Part shown: one piece after another, positions 17,828-25,696 of the stretch
How the letters are laid out: each line of letters opens with the position of its first letter
Position numbering within the stretch: position 1 is the first letter of the stretch
Source of the DNA: Lachnospiraceae bacterium UBA7202
GTDB lineage: Bacteria; Bacillota; Clostridia; Lachnospirales; Lachnospiraceae
Assembly: GCA_002490705.1 (NCBI GenBank)
Contig: DKUO01000049.1
Location: 5,854-69,853, forward strand
Direction: 5' to 3'
DNA length: 64,000 nt
The notes under the pieces: generated by a model
What the model saw: the letters and a program-made list of their open reading frames with translations, nothing else
Database searches by the model: none
Told to the model about the DNA's origin: nothing
Program-made: the position numbers and the translations under genes

Positions 17828-17866
17828 ATAGCGGCCTCCGGCGATGAACCGGGAGCCGCTATTTTC
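17828..17866 (+). terminator. Intrinsic terminator of the defence operon
   Basis: ATAGCGGC (17828-17835) pairs with GCCGCTAT (17855-17862), and the stem extends inward with CTCCGG/CCGGGAG at one mismatch around a short loop, followed by a T-run. It lies eight bases after the Fic stop codon. Confidence 0.85.
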
Positions 17867-17901
17867 ATGTCAGTCTTTTTTATATTACTCCCAACTTTTG
17901 G

Positions 17902-17964
17902 TTATCCCCAACAATTCCATAGATGTTGATTTCTCTGGGTTGTTCACTGGAATGTTGGGGATAA
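17902..17964. repeat. Imperfect 17-bp inverted repeat next to the tyrosine recombinase genes
   Basis: TTATCCCCAACAATTCCA (17902-17919) and TGGAATGTTGGGGATAA (17948-17964) pair with a single bulged base around 28 bases. It lies just beyond the stop codon of the distal recombinase, where tyrosine-recombinase elements carry core-type binding sites. It is probably one terminus of the recombinase cassette. No matching copy was seen at the other side near 19880. Confidence 0.65.
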
Positions 17965-17967
17965 AAA

Positions 17968-18996
17968 TTATCGAAGGCCGCAGCGGCGGGCAAGCCCGTC
18001 TTCATCATCGTCATCCCACAAAGGTTTCTCATTTGAAACTTCCGGGGGCTGCACCTTCTCCATTGCCCCACGCATCTGGTCAATAGATGGCAGAGCATAA
18101 ATCTTAGTAGTTTCGATGCTGGAATGCCCAAGCATCTTGGAAATCAATACAGCATCCACGCCATCCCTATATAAGTGGGTAGCACGTTCGGCCCGGAGCA
18201 GGTGGGGATATACGCGTTCAGGCATATCCGGGCAGGTCTTTCTTGCCTCGTCCGCATACTGCTGGATAAAACGTTCAATAGTGCTTGTGCTGATCCTCCC
18301 GGTGTTTCCTTTTATGGTCGTATAGAAAAACCAATTTCCGGGATTGTCCACGGCATCAGGGCGGTAAATAGAAAAATACTGCTTTAAATGGGCCGTGGCC
18401 TGCTCCGTGATCGCGACAGTCCGTTCCTTGTTTCCTTTTCCAATCACATGGACGGACATGGCTTTCAGGTTTACGTCCTCAACACGGAGGGCGGTAAGCT
18501 CGCCTACACGGATGGCTGCATCATACAGGAGTACCATGATCGCACGGTTACGGATTCCAAGCCTGGAGTCCCCAGGCTGGTTAAGCAGGGCCGCAAGTGC
18601 GTTTTCTTCAAGGAGTTTCTTCTCCCTTTTTGGCACTTTCTGCCCAGGGACTTTTGAAACATTCAGTGCAACCGACTGCAGCGTGACATTGCATTCAGAA
18701 GCATACTGGACATAGTTCTTGATTGCTGAAAGCCGGACATTGCAGGTGGCTGGGGAAATCCCCTGGTCTTTCATCCAGGAAACGTACTCAAGGAGCAGGT
18801 TCCTGGTGCATTCGCTGAAACTGAATTTTGCGATGGAAATGCCTTTGTTTTCATAAAGGTATCTTCGGAACAGCGAAAGGGAATCCGTGTAGGAGCGTAT
18901 TGTTTCCCGGCTCCTGCCAAGCTGCCTGGGAAGGTAGGTCTCCAGGTACTGGAGCGTCATTGAAAAGAAAAGCTGGTTATTTTTGTTGTTCTTCAT
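17968..18996 (-). CDS. Tyrosine recombinase (distal gene of pair)
   Basis: 342 residues. An N-terminal SAM-like DNA-binding domain (LQYLETYLPRQLGRSRETIRS) is followed by the catalytic domain. The catalytic Arg is in YDAAIRVGELTALRVEDV near residue 170. Later come PHLLRAERATHLYRDG (with Arg in place of the usual second-motif residue: HLLRAERAT, versus the common HxLRHxxAT) near 267, and LGHSSIETTKIYA with the nucleophilic Tyr near 298. The His normally following LR is Ala here, a variation worth noting. The start overlaps the upstream recombinase by 20 bases. The C-terminus is acidic (WDDDDEDG). Confidence 0.85.
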   Translation of the reverse strand: MKNNKNNQLFFSMTLQYLETYLPRQLGRSRETIRSYTDSLSLFRRYLYENKGISIAKFSFSECTRNLLLEYVSWMKDQGISPATCNVRLSAIKNYVQYASECNVTLQSVALNVSKVPGQKVPKREKKLLEENALAALLNQPGDSRLGIRNRAIMVLLYDAAIRVGELTALRVEDVNLKAMSVHVIGKGNKERTVAITEQATAHLKQYFSIYRPDAVDNPGNWFFYTTIKGNTGRISTSTIERFIQQYADEARKTCPDMPERVYPHLLRAERATHLYRDGVDAVLISKMLGHSSIETTKIYALPSIDQMRGAMEKVQPPEVSNEKPLWDDDDEDGLARRCGLR

Positions 18997-19855
18997 TAAA
19001 TTTTACCTCCGGGATGACTTTTTTTGATGTTTTGTCCTTTGAACGTATGATCCTGCGGCTTTCTTCTATCTGATGGTAGTAATAAAGCGATTCACGGATG
19101 CTGCTGTGCCCAAGGAAGCTGCTGAGATATGGGAGTTTTTCCATGATGTCCGCCCCTTCCGATATCCAGATGTTAAGCCTTTCCACCACAAAGGTGTGGC
19201 GGAAGGATTTTATAGTGGGCGGGTTGCTGTCCCCGGCATAAGGAGTCCGGCTCCATGCCTTGAGGAAATAACTGCGCACGGTCACTGCATCGACCGGCTT
19301 CCCTGGCTTCATGCCGGGAAACGCCAGGTCCGTGCCGGGGATTTCTTTCTGGATATAGGCCCTGTATTCCAAAAGCATACCGGTGATATCTTCCGTGATC
19401 CAGACAAGGCGGTCTTTGTCCCCTTTTGAATGCAGGATGCGGACCGTGCCGGCTTCCGGGTCGAAACAGTCCCAGGTAAGCCCAAGCGGTTCTGACAGCC
19501 TCATCCCGCAGCAGTAGTAGAGGCGGAACAAGACCCTGCATTCGTTCAGGATGCGCACACCGCCAGGGCCATTGGACGGGATAAGGGTATCCAGGCTCTC
19601 AAAGAAAGCGTCCCGCTCGCATTCTGTGAATACATGGGCTTCAGGGGATTCCGTTGACTGCCCTGTCTGCGGGAGGTATGCCTGGATCCCAAGGGAAAGG
19701 ATATACTTTGATACCTGGCGCAGGATGCTGACACGGATGTTCCGTGCGCTTAAGCCCTCCGTCTCCTTTTGCACTGACCATGCATCGGCCAGTTCCTTTG
19801 TGACAGTTTTGCCGGAGAAACCGTTCCCAGCGCAGAACGTGTCCAGCTCTTTCAA
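18977..19855 (-). CDS. Tyrosine recombinase, N-terminally truncated
   Basis: The open frame from TTG 19855 gives 292 residues. The catalytic motifs are present: YYCCGMRLSEPLGLTWDCF near residue 112, KSFRHTFVVERLN near 220 and FLGHSSIRESLYYYH near 248. Homology continues upstream of the nominal start as YAYNSASDVLKELD without a start codon, then runs into sequence belonging to the opposite-strand serine recombinase at about 19880. So the first ~20-25 residues of the natural protein are missing. It may still be translated from TTG but would lack part of its arm-binding domain. Confidence 0.75.
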   Translation of the reverse strand: MKELDTFCAGNGFSGKTVTKELADAWSVQKETEGLSARNIRVSILRQVSKYILSLGIQAYLPQTGQSTESPEAHVFTECERDAFFESLDTLIPSNGPGGVRILNECRVLFRLYYCCGMRLSEPLGLTWDCFDPEAGTVRILHSKGDKDRLVWITEDITGMLLEYRAYIQKEIPGTDLAFPGMKPGKPVDAVTVRSYFLKAWSRTPYAGDSNPPTIKSFRHTFVVERLNIWISEGADIMEKLPYLSSFLGHSSIRESLYYYHQIEESRRIIRSKDKTSKKVIPEVKFNEEQQK

Positions 19856-19894
19856 GACATCGGAGGCAGAATTATACGCATAAGAGACAAGATT

Positions 19895-20590
19895 GTGAAT
19901 CTGTTTGTGAAGAGAATCTACTGCGGGGACTGTGGAAAACGGATGCGTTTCGTGAAGGGAAATAACGCTTTAAAAGATAAGAATTTCTACTATACGAACT
20001 ACGTGTGCGGAGGTTACTTAGACAGCGGATACCGAAACTGCAGCAGACATGGAATCCGATATCAGGATGTGGTGGATGCTGTATTTGCTGCTATGCAGGT
20101 ACAGATGGAATGCGCACTTAATCAGGAGAAGATGCTGCTGAAGCTTCGTGGAACAGCAAAAGAGCGTAACCTGATTGATCAGTATGTTGCGAGGGTCAAT
20201 TATCTGACTCAGGAGCTGAAGAAGGTTAATTCGCGCAGAGAGGGACTGTTTGAGAGCTTTGCAGAAGGAGTACTGGATGAGGCAGATTATCAGTACGCAA
20301 AGAAAGCCTATGATGAAGAATATGATCGTCTGGAAAAACAGCTTTCAGAAGCGAAGCAGAGGAAGAAGGAGCTGGATGGTGTGCTGACAGCGAATAATGA
20401 ATGGCTTCAGGCTATGCATGAGGTCCAGGGATCCTCAGAGTTGGATCAGGGTTTGGTTAATGCTCTTGTTAAGAAGGTTCTGGTTTATGAGGATAACCGT
20501 GTCGAAGTAGAGTTCAAGTACAAAGAACAGAAAGAAGTATTCGACCGGATATTCATGGAACTGAAGAAGGGAGCTGTTCAGAATGGGTAA
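19895..20590 (+). CDS. Large serine recombinase, C-terminal fragment
   Basis: 231 residues from GTG 19895. It begins at KRIYCGDCGKRMRFVKG, the recombinase zinc-ribbon, with a long coiled coil at about residues 85-165 and the ELDQGLVNALVKKVLVYED C-terminal segment. The catalytic resolvase domain and recombinase domain are missing. Sequence homologous to the family starts abruptly at the breakpoint near 19880. It overlaps the next, intact serine recombinase by eight bases, as expected of tandem serine-recombinase genes in conjugative elements. It is a fragment and cannot catalyse recombination alone. Confidence 0.85.
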   Translation: MNLFVKRIYCGDCGKRMRFVKGNNALKDKNFYYTNYVCGGYLDSGYRNCSRHGIRYQDVVDAVFAAMQVQMECALNQEKMLLKLRGTAKERNLIDQYVARVNYLTQELKKVNSRREGLFESFAEGVLDEADYQYAKKAYDEEYDRLEKQLSEAKQRKKELDGVLTANNEWLQAMHEVQGSSELDQGLVNALVKKVLVYEDNRVEVEFKYKEQKEVFDRIFMELKKGAVQNG

Positions 20591-22202
20591 ATGGGTGATA
20601 GGAAAATACATCCGGTTATCTCAGGCTGATCGGGATCTGATGATAAAGGAAAACAAGGCTGAAAGTGAGAGTATTTCACACCAGAAAGCTTTGATCCAGA
20701 ATTTTATCAGTGGTGATCCTGAGCTTGCAGGATGTGAACAGTATGAGTTTTTCGATGATGGATACAGTGGCACCAATTTCGAGCGGCCTTCCTTTGAGCG
20801 ACTGTTGGAAAAGATCAAGAACGGTGCCATCAACTGTGTCATAGTGAAAGACTTTTCCAGATTCGGACGTGATTATATTGAGCTGGGTGACTACTTGGAA
20901 CGGATTTTCCCGTTCCTGGGAGTTCGCTTCATTTCCATCAATGATCATTACGACAGTCAGGATTATAAGGGAACTACCGGCGGTCTCGATGTCGTCATGA
21001 AGAATATTGTTTATGATTACTACAGCAAGGATTTGTCTGTAAAGGTCACGACGGCGAAACGCGCTAAAATGAAGCGCGGTGAATATATTGGAGGTCATGT
21101 GCCGTATGGGCTGAAAAAGGATCCTGACGATTATCATAAGTTGGCAGTGGATCCAGAGGCAGCTGCGGTTGTCAGAGAAATCTTTGAGGCTGCGATTGAC
21201 GGGATGCGCATTTCTGATATAGCCAGAATGCTGAATGAAAAAGGATATGAGACTCCGGCACGTTACTATCAGCGGAAGCATCCGGAGAAAAAGAAATTTG
21301 AGAATACTTCAGAGCTTGCGTGCTGGAATCACAATTCCGTCAGACGGATACTGAAGCAGGAAATGTATTATGGTGCTGTTGTTGGTCACAAACGTGAGGG
21401 CATTGGTGTCGGTTGGAAGCACTCTGTAGCAGTACCAAAGGAAGAGCAGGTTATTGTTGAGAATAAGCATCCGGGGATCATAACGAAAGAAGAGTTTATC
21501 AAGGCTCAGAAAATATTCCGGGAAAAGCGGCCGACAAAGCGTGTGACAGAAAAGGATTATCCTCTATGGAGAAAAGTCAAGTGTGGCACCTGCGGAAGGG
21601 CAATGCCTTTTAAGGATAGGATTATTCGGGGAAGACCTTACAGATATTTTGCCTGTCCTCATGCTCAGGTGCAGGTTGAGGAGAACGGCTGCAGTAAGGA
21701 ATACATCCGGGAGGATGTTCTGAACGGTGTTGTCTGGGAATCTATCAAAACATTGCTGGCAGCAGCTGATGGGGTGAAGGAACAGGTGAAGCAGAAACAA
21801 AAGGAAGCCGATCAGACTAATACCAAGCTTGTAAAGAAGCTAGCAAAGCTCCAAAAGGACAGGGAGAAGTGCGATGCGGAAAGGTTTGCAAATGTGGACC
21901 AGTTTATGGCTGGCACATTAGATAAAGAGGTATATCAGAGTAGGCGTGCAGATCTGACGCGGAAGGCGGATCGACTCGACGCTGAGATCGCAGAGCTGGA
22001 AGCAAAGTATCATGAGGCTGAAGTGATACAGGATGATGGAGTGCAGAATGCTTTGGAGATGCTGGACATGTTCTCTGACACAACAGAACTGGATCAGGAT
22101 ATTGTGGGGGCACTGATCGAAAAGGTTCTGGTCTATGATCCGAGGCATGTGGAGATACGTTGGAGATTCTCAGATGAAGTTATGAAACTGCTGCAGGGAT
22201 GA
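20583..22202 (+). CDS. Large serine recombinase (site-specific integrase)
   Basis: 539 residues, complete. Resolvase domain at ~1-150 with YIRLSQADRD carrying the nucleophilic Ser near residue 11 and VKDFSRFGRDYIELGDYLE with the catalytic Arg pair near 92-97. A recombinase domain follows (VPYGLKKDPDDY near 170, NSVRRILKQEMYYG near 255). The zinc-ribbon has KCGTCGRAM near 332 and a coiled coil lies near 400-470. It is the likely integrase/excisionase of the island. A terminator follows at 22208. The window shows no identifiable attachment core next to it. Confidence 0.93.
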   Translation: MGKWVIGKYIRLSQADRDLMIKENKAESESISHQKALIQNFISGDPELAGCEQYEFFDDGYSGTNFERPSFERLLEKIKNGAINCVIVKDFSRFGRDYIELGDYLERIFPFLGVRFISINDHYDSQDYKGTTGGLDVVMKNIVYDYYSKDLSVKVTTAKRAKMKRGEYIGGHVPYGLKKDPDDYHKLAVDPEAAAVVREIFEAAIDGMRISDIARMLNEKGYETPARYYQRKHPEKKKFENTSELACWNHNSVRRILKQEMYYGAVVGHKREGIGVGWKHSVAVPKEEQVIVENKHPGIITKEEFIKAQKIFREKRPTKRVTEKDYPLWRKVKCGTCGRAMPFKDRIIRGRPYRYFACPHAQVQVEENGCSKEYIREDVLNGVVWESIKTLLAAADGVKEQVKQKQKEADQTNTKLVKKLAKLQKDREKCDAERFANVDQFMAGTLDKEVYQSRRADLTRKADRLDAEIAELEAKYHEAEVIQDDGVQNALEMLDMFSDTTELDQDIVGALIEKVLVYDPRHVEIRWRFSDEVMKLLQG

Positions 22203-22207
22203 ATACA

Positions 22208-22240
22208 GAGTCGGTTGGAGAGATCTGACCGGCTCTTTTT
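22208..22240 (+). terminator. Intrinsic terminator after serine recombinase
   Basis: GAGTCGGT (22208-22215) pairs with ACCGGCTC (22228-22235) with one G-U pair, followed by TTTTT (22236-22240), five bases after the recombinase stop. Confidence 0.8.
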
Positions 22241-22243
22241 ACG

Positions 22244-22272
22244 TTGAAGAAATGGCAGGTTTATGGTACAAT
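22244..22272 (+). promoter_or_regulatory. Promoter of the XRE-like/unknown gene pair
   Basis: TTGAAG (22244-22249), a 17-base spacer and TACAAT (22267-22272), directly after the terminator. The start codon of the XRE-like gene is 40 bases downstream. Confidence 0.7.
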
Positions 22273-22311
22273 AAGTTATCTGTTTAGTGAAACCGATTAA
22301 AACGGACGTGG

Positions 22312-22530
22312 ATGAATATGGTTAGAAATAATATCGAAATAGATGTGAAAGTAAAGTGCATAGAGCAGGGAACCACACAGGCGGCGGTGGCAGAACAGAT
22401 TGATACCACCAAGTCCTATGTGAATCGCGTCATCAAGAAGCCGAACGGAGTTGTAAATAATACGTTTGTGCAGATGATGGAGGCTCTGGGATATGATATT
22501 GAGCTGCACTATGTGAAGAGAGAGGAATAG
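22312..22530 (+). CDS. Small XRE-like helix-turn-helix protein
   Basis: 72 residues. DVKVKCIEQGTTQAAVAEQI followed by TTKSYVNRVIKKPNG is a helix-turn-helix of the XRE/Cro fold, and the rest is a short tail (FVQMMEALGYDIELHYV). ATG 22312 is given as start; ATG 22318 is an equally possible in-frame choice. It lies five bases before the next gene and probably controls the promoter at 22244. Confidence 0.8.
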   Translation: MNMVRNNIEIDVKVKCIEQGTTQAAVAEQIDTTKSYVNRVIKKPNGVVNNTFVQMMEALGYDIELHYVKREE

Positions 22531-22535
22531 AACGG

Positions 22536-23696
22536 TTGGAGGATTTATCTGTAGAAAGTAGAATAAATACCTTTATGCTCGATGTAATTGATTCTTCGGA
22601 ATATCAAAGCGTGGAGTATTTGGTGTTTTCAATTAGAAAACAGTTCTTGAATTACATGAGCGCTTCGAGATTGAAACAATTTGAAATTCCAGCGTTCTTG
22701 GATCCGCTTGTTGACAAGGTGATAGATTTATTTAATCAGTCAGGCATAAGTACAGTGGATATGCTTCAGTACATGATGAACAATGATGTAAATAATTGGG
22801 TTCATTACTATGCATATGCATTTATTATTCCGGTTGCGCAGGGACAGCAGAATGAGTTTGTCCCAGATTTAAACGACTTATTTGCTTATGTGATGACAGG
22901 TTATATTCTTGATGTATTTAGAGAAACAAGAATAAATATAGAAAAAATCGCACAAGGGGAAGTATTACTTCATGAGACTAATCAATATGGGCTGTCGATT
23001 GTGAATGGAGTTGATTTTAATAGGGACTATTTTGTTTTTGAGGATAAAGCGTATCTTTACAGTATCCTGACAAATACAACTCCGTTACAATTTGGGGATT
23101 CAATGCCTGGATTCGCAAGGTTAATATGCGATGAAGTTAGTGACGGGAACATCTTACTAAGACTTGATGAGCGCTTGGCTCTCCCTAAAGAACAAGCAAT
23201 TTCATATTCGACTTTGAATTTTGAAAAGTATCATGGACCTCAATTTCACTTTAATCAGACTTCTCTAAAGAGTCCGAAGACTATTACTGTTCATATTGAT
23301 GAAGGAACATTAGATAAGCTTCTCATGGTAGTGAAACAAGATTATGATCAGGTGGCTGATAAACCGCTGTGGCATATTGAGATTGAAACCCTTCCGCATT
23401 TGATAGAAGATAAGGGTATAGAACATAGGATTACGACATTCCTTCACGGGATGTATTACCCAGAAGATGACCTGTTCACGCATATAGATTGCACCAAGAA
23501 TCAGTATGATGGAGAGCGTTATGAACGTAAATATACCGAAAATGCCCCAGTAGATTTGTATACAGAGAATAATAACCTTCATCATAAAATCTGGTGCATT
23601 GAGCAAGGACGCTATTCGAGAGAATTATGGTACAAGCTGATGGTCGTGTCCTTGGAAGAGAGATATTGCAAACTGCTGGATGAGATCCTTCAGTAA
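22536..23696 (+). CDS. Hypothetical protein of unknown family
   Basis: 386 residues from TTG 22536, with GAGAGG upstream across the end of the XRE-like gene; no ATG with a better site was found before residue 14. It has no signal peptide and no membrane segment. The N-terminal ~130 residues are helical (SIRKQFLNYMSASRLKQF); the remainder is alpha/beta with many aromatic residues (HETNQYGLSIVNGVDFNRDY). No catalytic motif was recognised. AT-rich like the island genes, it is the last island gene before the broken helicase, and it pairs with an XRE-like regulator, a layout common for toxin or defence genes. Confidence 0.7.
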   Translation: MEDLSVESRINTFMLDVIDSSEYQSVEYLVFSIRKQFLNYMSASRLKQFEIPAFLDPLVDKVIDLFNQSGISTVDMLQYMMNNDVNNWVHYYAYAFIIPVAQGQQNEFVPDLNDLFAYVMTGYILDVFRETRINIEKIAQGEVLLHETNQYGLSIVNGVDFNRDYFVFEDKAYLYSILTNTTPLQFGDSMPGFARLICDEVSDGNILLRLDERLALPKEQAISYSTLNFEKYHGPQFHFNQTSLKSPKTITVHIDEGTLDKLLMVVKQDYDQVADKPLWHIEIETLPHLIEDKGIEHRITTFLHGMYYPEDDLFTHIDCTKNQYDGERYERKYTENAPVDLYTENNNLHHKIWCIEQGRYSRELWYKLMVVSLEERYCKLLDEILQ

Positions 23697-25236
23697 AATC
23701 TCTGCCATCGAAAATATGGCTGAAAAAACCTTTAGACCTATGTTGACATACGCTGATGAATTTCACCATGCAGTAAACGATCAATACCAAAGAATCGTGC
23801 ATTATTTTAAACCGCAATTTTTATTGGGCCTGACTGCAACGCCTGAGAGAATGGACGGCAGAAATATCTATGAAATATGTGATTATAATGTGCCCTATGA
23901 AATCTCCCTGAAAGAAGGGATTAACAAGGGTATGCTTGTGCCGTTTCATTATTATGGCATTTATGATGAGACAGACTATTCTTCCCTTCATCTTGTGAAA
24001 GGCCGCTATGAGGAAAATGAGCTGAATAAGACCTATATCGGCAATGATTTAAGGTACGATTTGATCTATAAATATTATAGAAAGTATCCGTCAAAAAGGG
24101 CGTTGGGTTTTTGCTGTTCCAGACAACATGCAGAGGATATGGCAAAGGAATTTTGTAAGCGCGGAATCGAAGCTGTGGCGGTATACAGCAATGCGGACGG
24201 TGCATTTTCGGAAGACAGGGATAGAGCGATTGTGAAGCTGAAAAGGCAGGAAATTAAAGTGATTTTTTCAGTGGATATGTTTAATGAGGGCGTGGACATT
24301 GCCGCCCTTGATATGGTGATGTTCCTGCGGCCTACAGAATCGCCGATTGTGTTTTTACAGCAGCTCGGACGCGGTCTTCGCACCTGTCGTGGCAAGGAAT
24401 ACTTGAACGTGCTTGATTTTATCGGCAACTATGAGAAGGCGGGCAGGGCGCCCTTTCTTTTGAGCGGGGAAGGAAGCCAGGGTGAGCGGACGGCAGGCGA
24501 CATTTATAGCATTGATTATCCTGACGATTGTATTGTAGATTTTGACATGAGACTGATTGATCTTTTTAAGGAGATGGAGAAAAAGTCTATGTCAGCCGGA
24601 GAGCGGATTGTGCAGGAGTTTTATCGGATTAAGGAACTGCTTGGCGACAGGGTGCCGACGAGGATGGAACTGTTCACTTACATGGAGGACGAAATCTATC
24701 AGTATTGTATGCGGCATGCAAAGGAGAATCCGTTTCGACACTACTTGGATTTTTTATATGAACTTCACGAGCTGTCCGATGAAGAGAAGGATGTATATGA
24801 CAGTATTGGACGGGAATTTTTATTGCTGATCGAGACGACGGATATGCAGAAGGTTTATAAGATGCCGATTCTGTACAGCTTTTATCATCATGGAAATGTT
24901 CGTATGGCAGTCACAGACGAGGATGTGTTGGAGAGCTGGAAAGAGTTTTTTAATACCGGCACAAACTGGAAGGATTTGGCGCTGGATATGACCTATGCAG
25001 ATTACCGGAAGATAACGGATAGACAGCATCTGAGTAAGGCGAAGAGCATGCCAATTAAATACCTGAAAGCCTCCGGGAAGGGCTTTTTTGTTGATCGGGA
25101 AGGATATGCGCTTGCCATCAGGGAGGAACTTTCAGAGGTTGTAAAGACGGAAGCTTTTGGGAAGCATATGAAGGATGTTCTGGAGTACCGGACGATGGAA
25201 TATTATCGGAGAAGGTATGCGGAAGAAGCTTTTTAG
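23680..25236 (+). pseudogene. DEAD/DEAH-type helicase lacking its N-terminal half
   Basis: The open frame of 518 residues carries motif II (YADEFHHAVNDQYQ near residue 26), motif III LGLTATPERMDG near 50, VDMFNEGVDIAALDM near 205, and motif VI QQLGRGLRT near 235, plus the long C-terminal region of the DUF3427-type helicase family. Walker A (motif I) and everything N-terminal to it, including the usual PLD domain, are absent; the family normally exceeds 900 residues. The apparent ATG at 23680 lies inside the preceding gene and has no ribosome binding site. The coding sequence from about 23.70 kb onward is host-like, so this is the right-hand remnant of a gene interrupted by the island. Confidence 0.8.
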
Positions 25237-25330
25237 GCATTATATTTCACAATCCACTGAACATCCTTGGCTGCTCTGTCACAAAAAATCAACTTAAACA
25301 TTGTCTCTTTTTTCGCGGAGGACTATAATA

Positions 25331-25366
25331 TTGAATATATATGGCCTAATTGCCAAAAATATTCAA
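25331..25366 (+). promoter_or_regulatory. Inverted repeat upstream of the broken ATPase gene
   Basis: TTGAATAT (25331-25338) and ATATTCAA (25359-25366) are perfect inverted arms, with TGGC/GCCA nested inside. It lies about 15 bases upstream of ATG 25382 and just before GTGGAGG, a position suiting an operator or a leader hairpin. Confidence 0.55.
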
Positions 25367-25381
25367 CGTGGAGGTGCGCGC

Positions 25382-25498
25382 ATGGAAATAAAGCGAGACA
25401 AATATTTAAATGACCTGATTAACCGTATGCATAACGGTCTGATCAAAGTAGTGACGGGCATTCGTCGAAGCGGCAAATCATATTCTCAATTTCTGTAG
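25382..25498 (+). pseudogene. N-terminal stub of a DUF4143-type AAA ATPase
   Basis: ATG 25382 behind GTGGAGG opens a 38-residue frame, MEIKRDKYLNDLINRMHNGL then KVVTGIRRSGKSY, which is the start and Walker A of the same family as the complete gene at 58226. It then hits a stop at 25498 in unrelated sequence. The remaining ~390 residues are missing, so this is a deletion remnant. Confidence 0.8.
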
Positions 25499-25527
25499 AT
25501 TGTTGTGATAAAACATCTCGCTAGTAT

Positions 25528-25552
25528 TTTGAAAAACTTTTCAAAAGGGTGT
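25528..25552. repeat. Direct repeat copy 1 flanking the Fic gene
   Basis: This 25-base sequence (TTTGAAAAACTTTTCAAAAG onward) matches 26897-26921 at 21 of 25 positions in the same orientation. The two copies bracket the Fic gene. Confidence 0.6.
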
Positions 25553-25593
25553 CATCACTTTTATCCCAATGTTGATAATAAAGAGAAAATTTT

Positions 25594-25682
25594 TTGAAAT
25601 AAAAATGGATGAAACTGCATTTTATTTCAAAAACTGTTTACTTATTGAAATAAAAAGGCTATACTAAAGTAAATTATTTCAA
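25594..25682 (+). promoter_or_regulatory. Promoter and four-fold operator of the Fic gene
   Basis: TTTACT (25637-25642), a 17-base spacer and TATACT (25660-25665) form a promoter. Around it the 9-mer TTGAAATAA or its complement TTATTTCAA occurs four times: 25594-25602, 25622-25630 (complement), 25645-25653 and 25674-25682 (complement), making two inverted-repeat pairs. One copy lies between -35 and -10, one just downstream of the transcription start. This is the layout of a repressor operator; the winged-helix end of the Fic protein is the natural candidate to bind it. Confidence 0.75.
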
Positions 25683-25696
25683 TAGGAGGCGTGAAT

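Larger units (their letters stand above)
17902..19880 (-). mobile_element. Remnant multi-tyrosine-recombinase (RIT-like) cassette
   Basis: Two tyrosine recombinase genes overlap by 20 bases on the minus strand, with an inverted repeat at the downstream end. The segment is visibly GC-richer than the island on both sides. Recombinase-in-trio elements carry three such overlapping genes; only two are here, and the first lacks its N-terminus at the breakpoint near 19880, so this is a truncated copy. Alternative: a two-recombinase cassette of another type. Confidence 0.55.
1..23690. mobile_element. Accessory defence island / integrative element (left end outside window)
   Basis: This stretch is AT-richer than the housekeeping block that begins near 26.98 kb. 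It carries only defence-type and recombinase genes. It ends, on the right, with an intact large serine recombinase (20583-22202), an XRE-like/unknown gene pair, and then a helicase gene lacking its N-terminal half from about 23.69 kb. That arrangement is what is expected if a serine-recombinase element entered or replaced part of that helicase gene. The left end and any attachment site are not in the window, and no direct repeat marking the ends was identified, so the boundary is an inference from gene content and the truncated neighbour. Confidence 0.6.
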
